Below are positions 18,510-27,039 of a DNA stretch of 36,294 bases, piece by piece. The stretch lies in assembly GCA_016868785.1 (NCBI GenBank), contig VGFS01000001.1, positions 84,631 through 120,924 of the forward strand, given 5' to 3'. The notes beneath the pieces are model-generated. The model was not told where the DNA came from. It was given only the letters and a program-made list of their open reading frames with translations, and ran no database searches. The number at the start of each line of letters is the position of its first letter. Position 1 is the first letter of the stretch. Source of the DNA: Bacteroidota bacterium (lineage in GTDB: Bacteria; Bacteroidota; Bacteroidia; NS11-12g; UBA955). The position numbers and the translations under genes are program-made.

Positions 18510-21500
18510 TCATTGTACTTTGACGAACTTTCCGCCTACCTGATTTTCCAGACCATCTTCGGTCATCAAAATGACCTGAAAAAAGAACACCCCGCCCTGT
18601 AATTCTGCACCATTGGAGGTTCTACCATCCCAATCAATAACCACCATTTTGGCAGGGGCCGACTCATGGAAAGTTTCCCCTTGATGCACTACCCTGCCTT
18701 GAGCGTCCATCAAAGACCACTTGGCCGTAATATTCTCACCAGGCAAAGTATGTTGAACCGATACTTTCAACTCATCGCGGAATGGCACCGGATACGCCAT
18801 TGAATGGGTGATTTCAAGGGTTCTGGGCGGAATAACCAAGCAGGTAACCGTCCCTTTTCCGGGATTGTTGTAAATATCCCAAGCTTTACACGTGAAGGTG
18901 TGTTTTCCGGGCACCAAACCCGCCAATGGGAAACGCACTGTTCCGCGGGTGTAGCTGTTTACGTCGTAGCCAAAATAGTCATTCAGCACGAAGCTTTTTT
19001 GATTTTCAGTACCCTCATCGATGATCAACTGCATGTCTCGGCCAATACCCGCACCTGTAGCATTGATGCCGTCCTTGTCAAAAATACGCGCAACAAAATC
19101 AACATCACGGGCCACTTTCGCACCATCAACGAAGGTGGTATCTTGCATATAGGCCTTGATGGTTGGACCATCCGAATCCACCGATTGAAGTTTTTCACTG
19201 CCACCAATAAAAAACTGCCAGGAGCCAGCGGCATCAGTTTGTCCATTGTGCGCATAAAATTTCGCCATACCAATACCGTAGTTATAGGCTATGTCTTTGG
19301 GGACGGAAAACACAACTTCAAAACGGCCGTTTTTCACCGTTACTTGTCCGTTAAACAACACACCTGAAAGTTCTGAGAAAGCAACGGGTTTGGCTTGACC
19401 ATCATTGTTCAACGTGAATTTCTGCAAGGGTTTATCATAAATTTTCACCCACATCGTACCATTAAAATTGGTAAATGGACCCACCAAACGCTCGTTAACA
19501 TGGCCGGAAAGTCTCACCACCGAGAAAGCTTTGATGGTATCTCTGAACGCACTAATGAGCATGCCTTGAACCGAATCTACTTGTATCAAGTGCTTAGGAA
19601 ACGCAATGGGCATACTGGCATCTCCCAACACGGCAAACTTATTATCTTCGGTGGTGTAACTCGGACGATTTTTCATCCGTTGGTACACTTCTCCCAGTGT
19701 TGGAATGGGCTCATTGGGTTTTGGAAATCCGTAGTTTGTCCAAAAGTCGCGATTGATCTGGGTATTACCACTGACATAAACCAAGCGGGTTGTGCTCATC
19801 AATGCGATGGCGCCACCTTTGGGATTGAGCAAGGCAAGTTCACCGGCGCTTTGAACTTTGGGGTCGTCGAAAGCACTAAATTCACAGGTAGCCGTAAACA
19901 GAATGGGCATGCGATAGGTATTGTTCCAGGCGCTGATCATGGGGATGTCCAAAATCGATTCTTGCGCCCAGCCTTTCAATCCACCGTGACCTTGATAATT
20001 CAAAAACAAAGCACCATCATTCATGGTACGGTTGATTGCAGCACTCATTTCTGGATACTTTTCGTTATTTCCCGTAGTTGATTGGGGAAAGGCATCCGCA
20101 TACAGTTTGTTTACTTTGAAATAGGGAAAATACTGATTGATGTAATTGGCATTATTTTCTGACTCAACCACGAATTCGGTTTCCCAACTTTCGTCCACGT
20201 CATCGCACGCGAAAGCGATGTTCGCACGCCATGGTCCCAAGGAATTGGGGGAATTATAACGACGAATTTTGGCCACCACCGCTTTGGCTTCTTCCAGGGT
20301 TCTGGCAGGAATACGGGCAATGGAAACATCCATTTTCCCTTTCACTTGCATGGGATCTCCCTCGTTGGAATCCAAGAAACACAAAAAGTCATCCAAGCAA
20401 AATGAACCCGCTCCGTTGGAACCAGTAGACTGATAAATGGGCACATAGTTGGTATTGTTTGGCACCCGGTCCTGCATATCGTAGGAGGCTGCACCGAACA
20501 AGGTTACATATTTTAATGGTCTTCCATTGGTTTCGCCGTATTTCTCTCTGAAACGAATAAAATCGCGGAGTGCCACGAGGTCTTGCTGTCCGGCAGAAAA
20601 CTCATTATAGATTTCCTGGGGTGTAACCACTTGCACGGCATAACCTGGATTAACCCTTCTAAAACTCGCCAAATCGTTGGCCGCCTCAAGGAAATCGGGA
20701 TGGGTAATAATCAACAAATCCGCTGCGGCTTCGAAGGCCTTGTTTTGGTTTGATAGGGTTTGTTTGGCCTTAACTTTCAAAAAATCGTTGCCGTTTTGAT
20801 TAAAGGCGATAAAGGTATGGTGGGGATCTTCTTTGGCAATGAGCAATCGCTTAAAGCCATTTCCATCATCTTCAACATTCATTAGACTCGGCTGCCAACT
20901 GTTGGATACATTCCAGACGTTCATTCCAATGGTTGCTGAAGCTTGCCATTCGAAATAAGCATTCTGGTTGTACATGCCCAGCTCATTGTTGCGTAGGAAC
21001 CCGGTGGAAGACGCATTGTAACCCATGTTTTCCCACTTTTTGACTTCAAAAAAATCGATGAGTACGTAGGATTTGGTGTTGGGGCGGTTGAGTTTGAACT
21101 GCAATGATAGATTGTTACCCAAAACGGGCACTTTCAATTTGCCTTTTTGCAAGTAGTACGGTTCGTAGGAACCACCGATTTCCCTCAGGGAATAGCGCTT
21201 GGAAACGCCATTGGCGGTAACGATGAGCGATCCCGTATCTTCAGTGACAAACGAAGCCACTTGAAAAGTGATTTCCATGGAGTCTCCTGGAATCGCGGGA
21301 ATGGATTTGGAAAAATTCCGTACCAAAGTTTCATTGCCCAAACGCTCGCCAAACCATTGTCGACCCATGGCCGCAGGGTTCACTATATCCGAATCGTGAA
21401 ACCAATAGGATTGGGTACCTTTAAAGGTTGTTGTGACTGCCCCTGTGGCGGTTCTTTGAGGAGCTACTCGCAATCCTGCGCTGTTGCCATGACCAATGAT

Positions 21501-21911
21501 GAAGTAGGTTTTGCCCGAATAGAAATTGTTCGTATGCTGAAATTCTACTTGGTTAAACGCCCAATCTTTGACGGACTGACCGAAGAAAATTACTGCGTCA
21601 CCATCGTCCCAAACACCGTCTGACTCGCCTTTTACCACACAGGGAATTTGGGGCGCTTGCCAACGAATTTGGGGCACATTCATTTCATCGAGCCCCTGAC
21701 CCTGAATGCCAAACAACTGAAAATTTCTTGGGTCCGTATTTGATAAATCAAAACCCATCGCTTGGAGTTCGGCTTTAGTAATTTTATACATGCCCGACTG
21801 TCCAATTTCAATCTGCACCCATTTACCTTGACTCAAGAAAGATTGAGCCTTTACAAGGGTTGTTGACAGGCAACACCATGCAACGATTACAGAAAAAAAC
21901 TTTTTCACCAT
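18510..21911 (-). CDS. porU: Type IX secretion system sortase PorU (C25 gingipain-like peptidase)
   Basis: The 1133-residue protein begins with a signal peptide (MVKKFFSVIVAWCCLSTTLVKAQ). An N-terminal beta-rich region follows (QSGMYKITKAELQAMG, near residue 40). The caspase-like C25 domain spans about residues 400-780. Its catalytic dyad is visible: His642 in NYQGHGGLKGWAQESIL and Cys676 in TATCEFSAFDDPKVQSAGE. The C-terminus has Ig-like and FlgD/CTD-like modules (AYPVPFRDELKVSVQH, WDGRTSNGAELQGGVFFFQV). PorU cleaves the C-terminal signal of T9SS cargo at the cell surface and attaches the cargo to lipopolysaccharide. Length fits the family. It is followed by porV and lies 154 nt from the divergent PorP/SprF gene. 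Confidence 0.95.
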   Translation of the reverse strand: MVKKFFSVIVAWCCLSTTLVKAQSFLSQGKWVQIEIGQSGMYKITKAELQAMGFDLSNTDPRNFQLFGIQGQGLDEMNVPQIRWQAPQIPCVVKGESDGVWDDGDAVIFFGQSVKDWAFNQVEFQHTNNFYSGKTYFIIGHGNSAGLRVAPQRTATGAVTTTFKGTQSYWFHDSDIVNPAAMGRQWFGERLGNETLVRNFSKSIPAIPGDSMEITFQVASFVTEDTGSLIVTANGVSKRYSLREIGGSYEPYYLQKGKLKVPVLGNNLSLQFKLNRPNTKSYVLIDFFEVKKWENMGYNASSTGFLRNNELGMYNQNAYFEWQASATIGMNVWNVSNSWQPSLMNVEDDGNGFKRLLIAKEDPHHTFIAFNQNGNDFLKVKAKQTLSNQNKAFEAAADLLIITHPDFLEAANDLASFRRVNPGYAVQVVTPQEIYNEFSAGQQDLVALRDFIRFREKYGETNGRPLKYVTLFGAASYDMQDRVPNNTNYVPIYQSTGSNGAGSFCLDDFLCFLDSNEGDPMQVKGKMDVSIARIPARTLEEAKAVVAKIRRYNSPNSLGPWRANIAFACDDVDESWETEFVVESENNANYINQYFPYFKVNKLYADAFPQSTTGNNEKYPEMSAAINRTMNDGALFLNYQGHGGLKGWAQESILDIPMISAWNNTYRMPILFTATCEFSAFDDPKVQSAGELALLNPKGGAIALMSTTRLVYVSGNTQINRDFWTNYGFPKPNEPIPTLGEVYQRMKNRPSYTTEDNKFAVLGDASMPIAFPKHLIQVDSVQGMLISAFRDTIKAFSVVRLSGHVNERLVGPFTNFNGTMWVKIYDKPLQKFTLNNDGQAKPVAFSELSGVLFNGQVTVKNGRFEVVFSVPKDIAYNYGIGMAKFYAHNGQTDAAGSWQFFIGGSEKLQSVDSDGPTIKAYMQDTTFVDGAKVARDVDFVARIFDKDGINATGAGIGRDMQLIIDEGTENQKSFVLNDYFGYDVNSYTRGTVRFPLAGLVPGKHTFTCKAWDIYNNPGKGTVTCLVIPPRTLEITHSMAYPVPFRDELKVSVQHTLPGENITAKWSLMDAQGRVVHQGETFHESAPAKMVVIDWDGRTSNGAELQGGVFFFQVILMTEDGLENQVGGKFVKVQ

Positions 21912-22044
21912 TTGAGAACGGAAATTTACAAAAAATCATTGATATGAATTGTCATTATATTGTCACTACCCTAACTTTTCGATGATTTTTTTAGAAAGTT
22001 TGCGGATAAAACCAATAATTTATCCTTTGATTCGTTTTTATTTG

Positions 22045-22052
22045 TAAGTTTG
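22045..22052 (+). promoter_or_regulatory. -7 box TAAGTTTG for the PorP/SprF gene
   Basis: Matches TAnnTTTG, 13 nt before the ATG at 22066. A TTTG at 22026-22029 is only 15 nt upstream, a short spacer. Confidence 0.5.
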
Positions 22053-22065
22053 TTAGACGTACCAC

Positions 22066-23070
22066 ATGAAAAGAGTATTACGAGTACTTAGTCTTGGCTT
22101 CTTGGGAACATTGAGTTTGAATCTTCAAGCGCAGGACCCAGAGCTTTCGCAGTTCTATGCATCCCCTGTATACACGAACCCAGCATTGGCCGGGTCTGCG
22201 GTGTGTGCTTATGGTGCAGCAGGACGTTTTTCAACCAATTACCGAAACCAGTGGCCAAACTTGCCTGGCACTTTCCGTTCATTTTGTGCTTCATGGGATC
22301 AACACATCCCTAGCGTAGGAGGTGGTTTGGGTGCCATGGTATTTCACGACATCGCGGGTTCCGGTTTGTTAACGTCTACAACCATCAGTGGTGTATACAG
22401 TTATTTACTACCATTGGATCGCGGAAGAATATACATGCGTTTCGGTTTGCAGGGTTCATACACCATGAAATCCATCAACTGGGACAATTTGGATTTTGCG
22501 GACGAAATCAATCCAACCCAAGGCTTTGTATTGCCTACAGGTGAGCAAAAACCTGCGAGCTTGAACAAAAACTACCCCAACTTTAACGCGGGATGGGTGA
22601 TGTATTCAAGCAAATTCTACATGGGATTTGCAGCCCACAACATCATTGAACCCAACTGGAGTTTCTTCAACAACCCAGATGAGGTTCAGCCAATGCGCAT
22701 GACTGTCCACACGGGGGCTGTTATTCCATTGACCAGAAGTCGTTACGAAGAAAACACCTTCTCTCCCAACGCCTTGTTCATGAAACAACGCAACTTCACC
22801 CAATTGAACCTTGGTTTCTACGCCAACAAAGGTCCATTGGTGACCGGTTTGTGGTTCCGTCAAACGTTTGGTGCATTCAAAAATTCTGATGCGATCATCA
22901 TGTTGGTTGGATTCAGAAAGAACCGCTTTAAGTTTGGTTACAGCTACGACTTCACCGTGAGCGATGGTCGCAGCGCGATTCCCTCTTCCCACGAGGTTAG
23001 CGCTACCATTGACTGGTGTGTTCCTCCCGGAAGAACGCCGTTCAAGCCTTTGCGCTGTCCAGAATTCTAA
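22066..23070 (+). CDS. PorP/SprF family type IX secretion membrane protein
   Basis: The 334-residue protein has a signal peptide (MKRVLRVLSLGFLGTLSLNLQAQ) directly followed by DPELSQFYASPVYTNPALAGS, the diagnostic start of PorP/SprF proteins. A barrel follows with repeated strands (PLDRGRIYMRFGLQGSYTMK, NFNAGWVMYSSKFYMGFAAHN, FRKNRFKFGYSYDFTVS). The family is required for secretion or anchoring of particular T9SS cargo, often with a large partner adhesin. Here it sits between porU (divergent) and gldJ rather than beside an SprB-type adhesin. It ends with Cys-containing WCVPPGRTPFKPLRCPEF, an unusual tail. A hairpin terminator follows at 23101-23128. Confidence 0.92.
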   Translation: MKRVLRVLSLGFLGTLSLNLQAQDPELSQFYASPVYTNPALAGSAVCAYGAAGRFSTNYRNQWPNLPGTFRSFCASWDQHIPSVGGGLGAMVFHDIAGSGLLTSTTISGVYSYLLPLDRGRIYMRFGLQGSYTMKSINWDNLDFADEINPTQGFVLPTGEQKPASLNKNYPNFNAGWVMYSSKFYMGFAAHNIIEPNWSFFNNPDEVQPMRMTVHTGAVIPLTRSRYEENTFSPNALFMKQRNFTQLNLGFYANKGPLVTGLWFRQTFGAFKNSDAIIMLVGFRKNRFKFGYSYDFTVSDGRSAIPSSHEVSATIDWCVPPGRTPFKPLRCPEF

Positions 23071-23100
23071 ACGAATCACTTTTCCGCAACAAATATTCAC

Positions 23101-23128
23101 AAAAAGCCCAACCCCCGTTGGGCTTTTT
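23101..23128 (+). terminator. Rho-independent terminator after the PorP/SprF gene
   Basis: A 12-bp stem (aaaaagcccaac / gttgggcttttt) with a 4-nt loop ends in a T run, 30 nt after the stop codon. Confidence 0.9.
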
Positions 23129-23130
23129 TA

Positions 23131-23160
23131 TTGCGTATGTTGAAAAAAAATATATATTTG
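23131..23160 (+). promoter_or_regulatory. Bacteroidota-type promoter for gldJ
   Basis: TTG at 23131-23133, a 19-nt spacer and TATATTTG at 23153-23160, a very good consensus match. It leaves a leader of about 35 nt. Confidence 0.7.
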
Positions 23161-23199
23161 CAAATAATACACACAATCTGTCGTTATTAGAAATAAAGA

Positions 23200-24726
23200 A
23201 TGCAAACCGTGTTAATGAAAAATCGCACTTGGATTTGGGCAGTGGCAGCCATGGTGGCCGCTAGTGCTTGCGGTCCTAAAAATGTAAGCAAGACCACAGG
23301 TCAAGGTTACAACAATCCCAAATGGGGAGGTTTTGCCAATCCTCAATACAGGGGTCAAGAAACAGGACCAGGGTTGGTTTTGGTAGAAGGTGGTTCATTC
23401 ACCATGGGTTCTACGGAAAAAGACCTTCAGTTCGACAACAACAATGTAGAGAGAACTGTTACTGTGAATTCCTTCTACATGGATGAAGCAGAAGTAAGCA
23501 ACTTGCAGTACCGCGAATACGTGTACTGGTTGATGCGTACTTACATCAGTTATCCTGAAGTGTACCAACGCGCTCTCCCCGATTCATTGTGCTGGAGAAG
23601 TAAATTGGCTTACAACGAACCTTTCGTGGAGTACTACTTCCGTCACCCCTCCTACAAAGACTACCCTGTAGTGGGTGTGAATTGGCAGCAGGCCTCTGAA
23701 TTTGCACAGTGGCGAACTGAGCGTGTGAATGAAACCATCTTGGATCGCGAAGGCATCATCAAATACGATGTTGTAACAGATGCAAATGATGACAACACGT
23801 TCCACACCAGAACCTACTTGGCAGGACAGTACGATTTCATCAAAAAAGGAAAACGTCCTCTATCTGATTACAGCAAAAAGAAGAAAAAAGATCAAAAGCG
23901 CTTCAAGGTGAACATGGAAGATGGTGTTTTCTTGCCTGAATACCGTTTGCCCACTGAAGCAGAATGGGAATACGCCGCGCAAGCCAACATCGGTGACGTT
24001 CAATTCAACAACGTAGAACAAAAGAAAATCTATGGTTGGAATGATTACACCATTCGTATCAAAGAAGAGAAAGAAAAAGACCGCGGTAAAATTCGTTTAA
24101 ACGCCATGGTTGGTAAAGGTGACTTCGGTGGTTTAGCTGGTGGACAATTGAACGACGCGGGTTTTGTGCCAACGCCTGTGTACAGCTACTGGCCCAACGC
24201 CTACGGCTTGTACAACATGGAAGGCAACGTAGCTGAGTGGACAATGGATGTATACCGTCCTTTGACACAAGAAGACTTCGATGCGTTCATGCCTTTCCGT
24301 GGTAACGTATACAAAACCTTGGTGTTGGATCAATACGGTGTGATTGAGCAAAAAGACTCTTTGGGTCGTTTGCAATACCGCGATGTTACCGAGCGTGAAA
24401 ACGTAAACCGTCGCAACTACAAGAAAGCCGACAACATTGGCTTCAAAGACGAAGAGAACTACAACAACAACGATATGACCTATGAGTACGGTGTTACTTC
24501 ATTGGTAAACAACAAAGCCCGTGTTTACAAAGGAGCCTCTTGGAACGACCGCGTATACTGGGCTTCTCCTGGTACTCGACGTTTCTTGGATGAGAAACAA
24601 AGCCAATCAAACATCGGTTTCCGTTGTGCCATGATTCGTATTGGTTCTCCCGTGGGTAACAGCAAGAAGAAATACAACGTATTGCCAAGCTCAGGAATCG
24701 ATAAGAAGACAAAACGCAGAAGATAA
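23200..24726 (+). CDS. gldJ: Gliding motility / T9SS lipoprotein GldJ
   Basis: The 508-residue protein begins MQTVLMKNRTWIW; a second ATG at 23215 is also possible. The lipobox ends in AASACG, so it is a lipoprotein. The opening GYNNPKWGGFANPQYRGQETGPGLVLVEGGSFTMGS and the following FYMDEAEVSNLQYREYVYWL match GldJ more closely than its paralogue GldK. A formylglycine-generating-enzyme-like (SUMF1) fold spans the protein, with YRLPTEAEWEYAA, GLYNMEGNVAEWTMDVY, YKGASWNDR and SNIGFRCAM. In gliding species GldJ stabilises other T9SS components and is needed for motility and secretion. In Flavobacterium the gene also lies next to porU and porV, so the grouping is conserved. No GldK-L-M-N genes are adjacent. 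A hairpin terminator follows. Confidence 0.9.
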   Translation: MQTVLMKNRTWIWAVAAMVAASACGPKNVSKTTGQGYNNPKWGGFANPQYRGQETGPGLVLVEGGSFTMGSTEKDLQFDNNNVERTVTVNSFYMDEAEVSNLQYREYVYWLMRTYISYPEVYQRALPDSLCWRSKLAYNEPFVEYYFRHPSYKDYPVVGVNWQQASEFAQWRTERVNETILDREGIIKYDVVTDANDDNTFHTRTYLAGQYDFIKKGKRPLSDYSKKKKKDQKRFKVNMEDGVFLPEYRLPTEAEWEYAAQANIGDVQFNNVEQKKIYGWNDYTIRIKEEKEKDRGKIRLNAMVGKGDFGGLAGGQLNDAGFVPTPVYSYWPNAYGLYNMEGNVAEWTMDVYRPLTQEDFDAFMPFRGNVYKTLVLDQYGVIEQKDSLGRLQYRDVTERENVNRRNYKKADNIGFKDEENYNNNDMTYEYGVTSLVNNKARVYKGASWNDRVYWASPGTRRFLDEKQSQSNIGFRCAMIRIGSPVGNSKKKYNVLPSSGIDKKTKRRR

Positions 24727-24741
24727 TTCTCTGCCACGTAA

Positions 24742-24780
24742 AACGAAGAAGGGCCGCTCATTGAGCGGCCCTTCTTCGTT
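24742..24780 (+). terminator. Rho-independent terminator after gldJ
   Basis: Nearly perfect palindrome: 19-nt arms (24742-24760 with 24762-24780) with a GC-rich core ggccgctca/tgagcggcc. It starts 15 nt after the gldJ stop. Confidence 0.85.
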
Positions 24781-24931
24781 AAAGGCACTCTATACCACTA
24801 CTACTGCTTCCAATAAACAATTCACCGCTTCCAAATCAACGAGAAATCTTGCGGCGCAATAAATAAACTTCAAAAGAATCACCTGGCAGCACTGAAAATG
24901 AGGCACGAAATAAGCCAGGTACCAAAAAAGA

Positions 24932-24953
24932 AAAGCCCCGTTTCCGGGGCTTT
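24932..24953 (-). terminator. Rho-independent terminator after tRNA-Gly
   Basis: The stem cccg/cggg extended by AAAG/CTTT, with a TTTC/GAAA loop, is followed on the minus strand by a T-rich run. It lies 13 nt downstream of the tRNA. Confidence 0.85.
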
Positions 24954-24966
24954 CGTGTGCTCTTAG

Positions 24967-25039
24967 AGCGAGAAACGAGACTCGAACTCGCGACCCCAAC
25001 CTTGGCAAGGTTGTGCTCTACCAACTGAGCTATTCTCGC
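24967..25039 (-). tRNA. tRNA-Gly (anticodon GCC)
   Basis: A 73-nt cloverleaf on the minus strand. The acceptor stem GCGAGAA/TTCTCGC carries discriminator T, as usual for tRNA-Gly. The D arm is GCTCAGTTGGTAGAGC, the anticodon loop TTGCCAA gives anticodon GCC, and the T arm contains GTTCGAGTC. CCA is not encoded. It has its own promoter and terminator. Confidence 0.97.
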
Positions 25040-25066
25040 TTATAGATAAATGACTCAATCGTGGTG

Positions 25067-25097
25067 CAAAAGTAACTGAAAGTTTCTAATCCGTCAA
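25067..25097 (-). promoter_or_regulatory. Promoter of tRNA-Gly
   Basis: The minus strand reads TTG (25097-25095), a 20-nt spacer and TACTTTTG (25074-25067). The box is followed by GCACC, as in the tRNA-Lys promoter. Confidence 0.65.
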
Positions 25098-25125
25098 GTC
25101 GAATCCTATAAAAAAAATTAAAAAA

Positions 25126-25500
25126 GGCAGTCCTGTAAGCCGGGTTCTGTACTTCAGTTGCCTGAAGCTTCTATCATTGATCTAGGATGCCACTCACGCG
25201 ACACCTCCATCGGTCTACCCTCCTGGCTTGCCGAAGCAATTGGGCGGGTCGCCCTTTGATCCAGGTTTATTTGACCTTTCAACCCGCAAGGTTTGTCCCA
25301 ATTCCGAATCACTCCGAAACGAGTGGGCTCTTACCCCACTTTTTCACCCTTACCACCCGAAAGTGGCGGTTTAGCTTTCTGCGACACTTTCTGTCGTCTT
25401 GAACCGAAATTCAAAACGCCTTCCCGTTAGGAAGTGCGGTACCCCGTGTTGCCCGGACTTTCCTATTCGCTTTTACGAATCGATAGAACGGACTGCCTTC
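25126..25500 (-). ncRNA. rnpB: RNase P RNA (class A)
   Basis: This is the catalytic RNA that removes 5' leaders from tRNA precursors. On the minus strand it opens with GAAGGCAGTCCG, followed by the conserved AGGAAAGTCCGGGCAACAC block, and closes with AGAACCCGGCTTACAGGACTGCC. The first and last segments pair as helix P1 (GGCAGTCC with GGACTGCC). The end is followed by a T-rich run (25125 downward) that can terminate transcription. Length is about 375 nt. A -7 box lies 2 nt upstream of the predicted 5' end. It is divergent from gatB. Confidence 0.95.
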
Positions 25501-25502
25501 GT

Positions 25503-25510
25503 CAAAGGTA
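25503..25510 (-). promoter_or_regulatory. -7 box TACCTTTG of rnpB
   Basis: The minus strand reads TACCTTTG, just before the RNase P RNA 5' end. The palindrome CACCGA-TT-TCGGTG (25512-25525) occupies the spacer between the -7 and -33 regions. Confidence 0.55.
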
Positions 25511-25559
25511 ACACCGATTTCGGTGGAAAACACGCTCCCCATTCACAATGAGGTTTTGC

Positions 25560-25567
25560 TATCTTTG
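25560..25567 (+). promoter_or_regulatory. -7 box TATCTTTG of gatB
   Basis: Matches TAnnTTTG, 12 nt before the gatB ATG. I found no -33 TTG at the standard distance. Confidence 0.45.
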
Positions 25568-25579
25568 TAGAACCTAAGT

Positions 25580-27028
25580 ATGGAAACACAATTTGAGGCG
25601 GTAATCGGTTTGGAAATCCACGTGCAATTGCAAACCAAAAGCAAAGCATTCTCTGCAGACAGTACGGAATATGGCGCTTTACCCAATACACAGGTGAGTC
25701 CCATCAGTTTGGGACATCCAGGTACATTGCCGCGTCACAACCAAGCAGCCATCGATAACGCCATCAAAATGGGCTTGGCCTTAAACTGCGACATACGCAG
25801 GGTAAATCGCTATGCGAGAAAAAACTATTTCTACGCCGACTTGCCCAAAGGGTATCAAATCACTCAGTTCGACACGCCCCTTTGTAACAACGGCGCGGTG
25901 AAGATCAAATTGGGTGATGGCACCACCAAAGACATCCGCCTAACCCGAATCCACATGGAAGAGGACACGGGCAAAAGCATGCACGACCAAGATTTGAATG
26001 ATACGTTGGTCGATTACAATCGTGCGGGAACGGCCTTGATTGAAGTAGTAACCGAGCCAGATATCAAAACGGGCGACGAAGCCTATGCATTTGTCACAGA
26101 AATCCGGAGACTGGTGCGCTACCTCGACATTTGCGATGGAAACATGGAAGAAGGCAGTTTGCGATGCGATGCCAACATCTCTGTAATGCCCGTAGGTTCC
26201 ACAACTTTTGGAACCAAAGTAGAGGTCAAAAACATGAACTCTATTTCGAACGTGAAGAGAGCCATCGACTTTGAAATCAAACGTCAGACCGAACTCATCA
26301 ACGCCGGTGGAACAGTTGACGGGGAAACCCGTGGATTCAATGGATTGAACGGATCTACTTTCAGCATGCGAAAAAAGGAAGCGGTAAACGATTACCGGTA
26401 TTTCCCAGAGCCCGATTTGCCACCCACCATCGTCACTGAAGACTATTTGGCGCAAGTGCGCGCGACAATGCCCGAATTGCCATCCACCTTGTACGCTCGT
26501 TTCACCGAACAATACGGATTGAGTGATTACGATGCTTCGGTTCTTGTAGACGATAAGCAAAGTGCCTTGTATTTTGAGGAAGTGGTGAAACATGCCCCCA
26601 AATACAAACAGGTTTCGAACTGGATCGCTGGCCCGATCCGCGGATACCTCAACGAAAATGCTTTGGGCATGGAGGATTTTTGTCTTTCACCAGGCCAAAT
26701 CGCGGGCATCATCGAATTGATTGAATCCAACAAAATCAGTCACACCGCCGCCTCACAACAGCTCTTCCCCGCCCTCACCCAAAATCCAACCTCTACCCCC
26801 GAGGAATTGGTTGCTTCTTTGGGATTGGCGAACATCACCGACAGTTCATTCATCGATGGTTTGGTCCAGGAAGTGTTGGCCAATTTCCCTGACAAAGTCG
26901 CAGAATACCGCGCTGGGAAATTAGGATTGTTGGGTTTGTTTGTGGGTGAAGTCATGAAGCGTTCACAAGGAAAGGCGGATCCTAAAACAGCCAATGCGTT
27001 GGTAAAAGCCGCCTTGGAGCAAGCTTAA
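25580..27028 (+). CDS. gatB: Aspartyl/glutamyl-tRNA(Asn/Gln) amidotransferase subunit B
   Basis: The 482-residue GatB subunit binds misacylated Glu-tRNA(Gln) or Asp-tRNA(Asn) and activates it for amidation, with ammonia supplied by GatA. The sequence opens with VIGLEIHVQLQTKSKAFS. The conserved SPISLGHPGTLPRHNQAAID, then RKNYFYADLPKGYQITQFDTPLC and RIHMEEDTGKSMHD follow. The central block has DYNRAGTALIEVVTEPDI and LRCDANISV. The C-terminal helical YqeY-like tail ends FVGEVMKRSQGKADPKTANALVKAAL. Length is normal. No gatA or gatC is adjacent. The SGNH/LysM gene begins 11 nt later and is likely cotranscribed. Confidence 0.97.
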   Translation: METQFEAVIGLEIHVQLQTKSKAFSADSTEYGALPNTQVSPISLGHPGTLPRHNQAAIDNAIKMGLALNCDIRRVNRYARKNYFYADLPKGYQITQFDTPLCNNGAVKIKLGDGTTKDIRLTRIHMEEDTGKSMHDQDLNDTLVDYNRAGTALIEVVTEPDIKTGDEAYAFVTEIRRLVRYLDICDGNMEEGSLRCDANISVMPVGSTTFGTKVEVKNMNSISNVKRAIDFEIKRQTELINAGGTVDGETRGFNGLNGSTFSMRKKEAVNDYRYFPEPDLPPTIVTEDYLAQVRATMPELPSTLYARFTEQYGLSDYDASVLVDDKQSALYFEEVVKHAPKYKQVSNWIAGPIRGYLNENALGMEDFCLSPGQIAGIIELIESNKISHTAASQQLFPALTQNPTSTPEELVASLGLANITDSSFIDGLVQEVLANFPDKVAEYRAGKLGLLGLFVGEVMKRSQGKADPKTANALVKAALEQA

Positions 27029-27039
27029 TCTGGGAAACC

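Noticed and set aside
19395-20081. 228-codon plus-strand frame inside porU
   Set aside because: Low-complexity, no family signal and antisense to the C25 catalytic domain of PorU.
23200-24726. GldK as the identity of the SUMF1-like lipoprotein
   Set aside because: The N-terminal GYNNPKWGGF...GQETGPGLV region and the porU/porV neighbourhood fit GldJ, and no gldL follows.
24790-25008. Minus-strand frames across tRNA-Gly
   Set aside because: They translate through the tRNA and its terminator; nothing protein-like remains. I see nothing else in 24781-24930 beyond a short distant inverted repeat (acctggc...gccaggt) that is not convincing.
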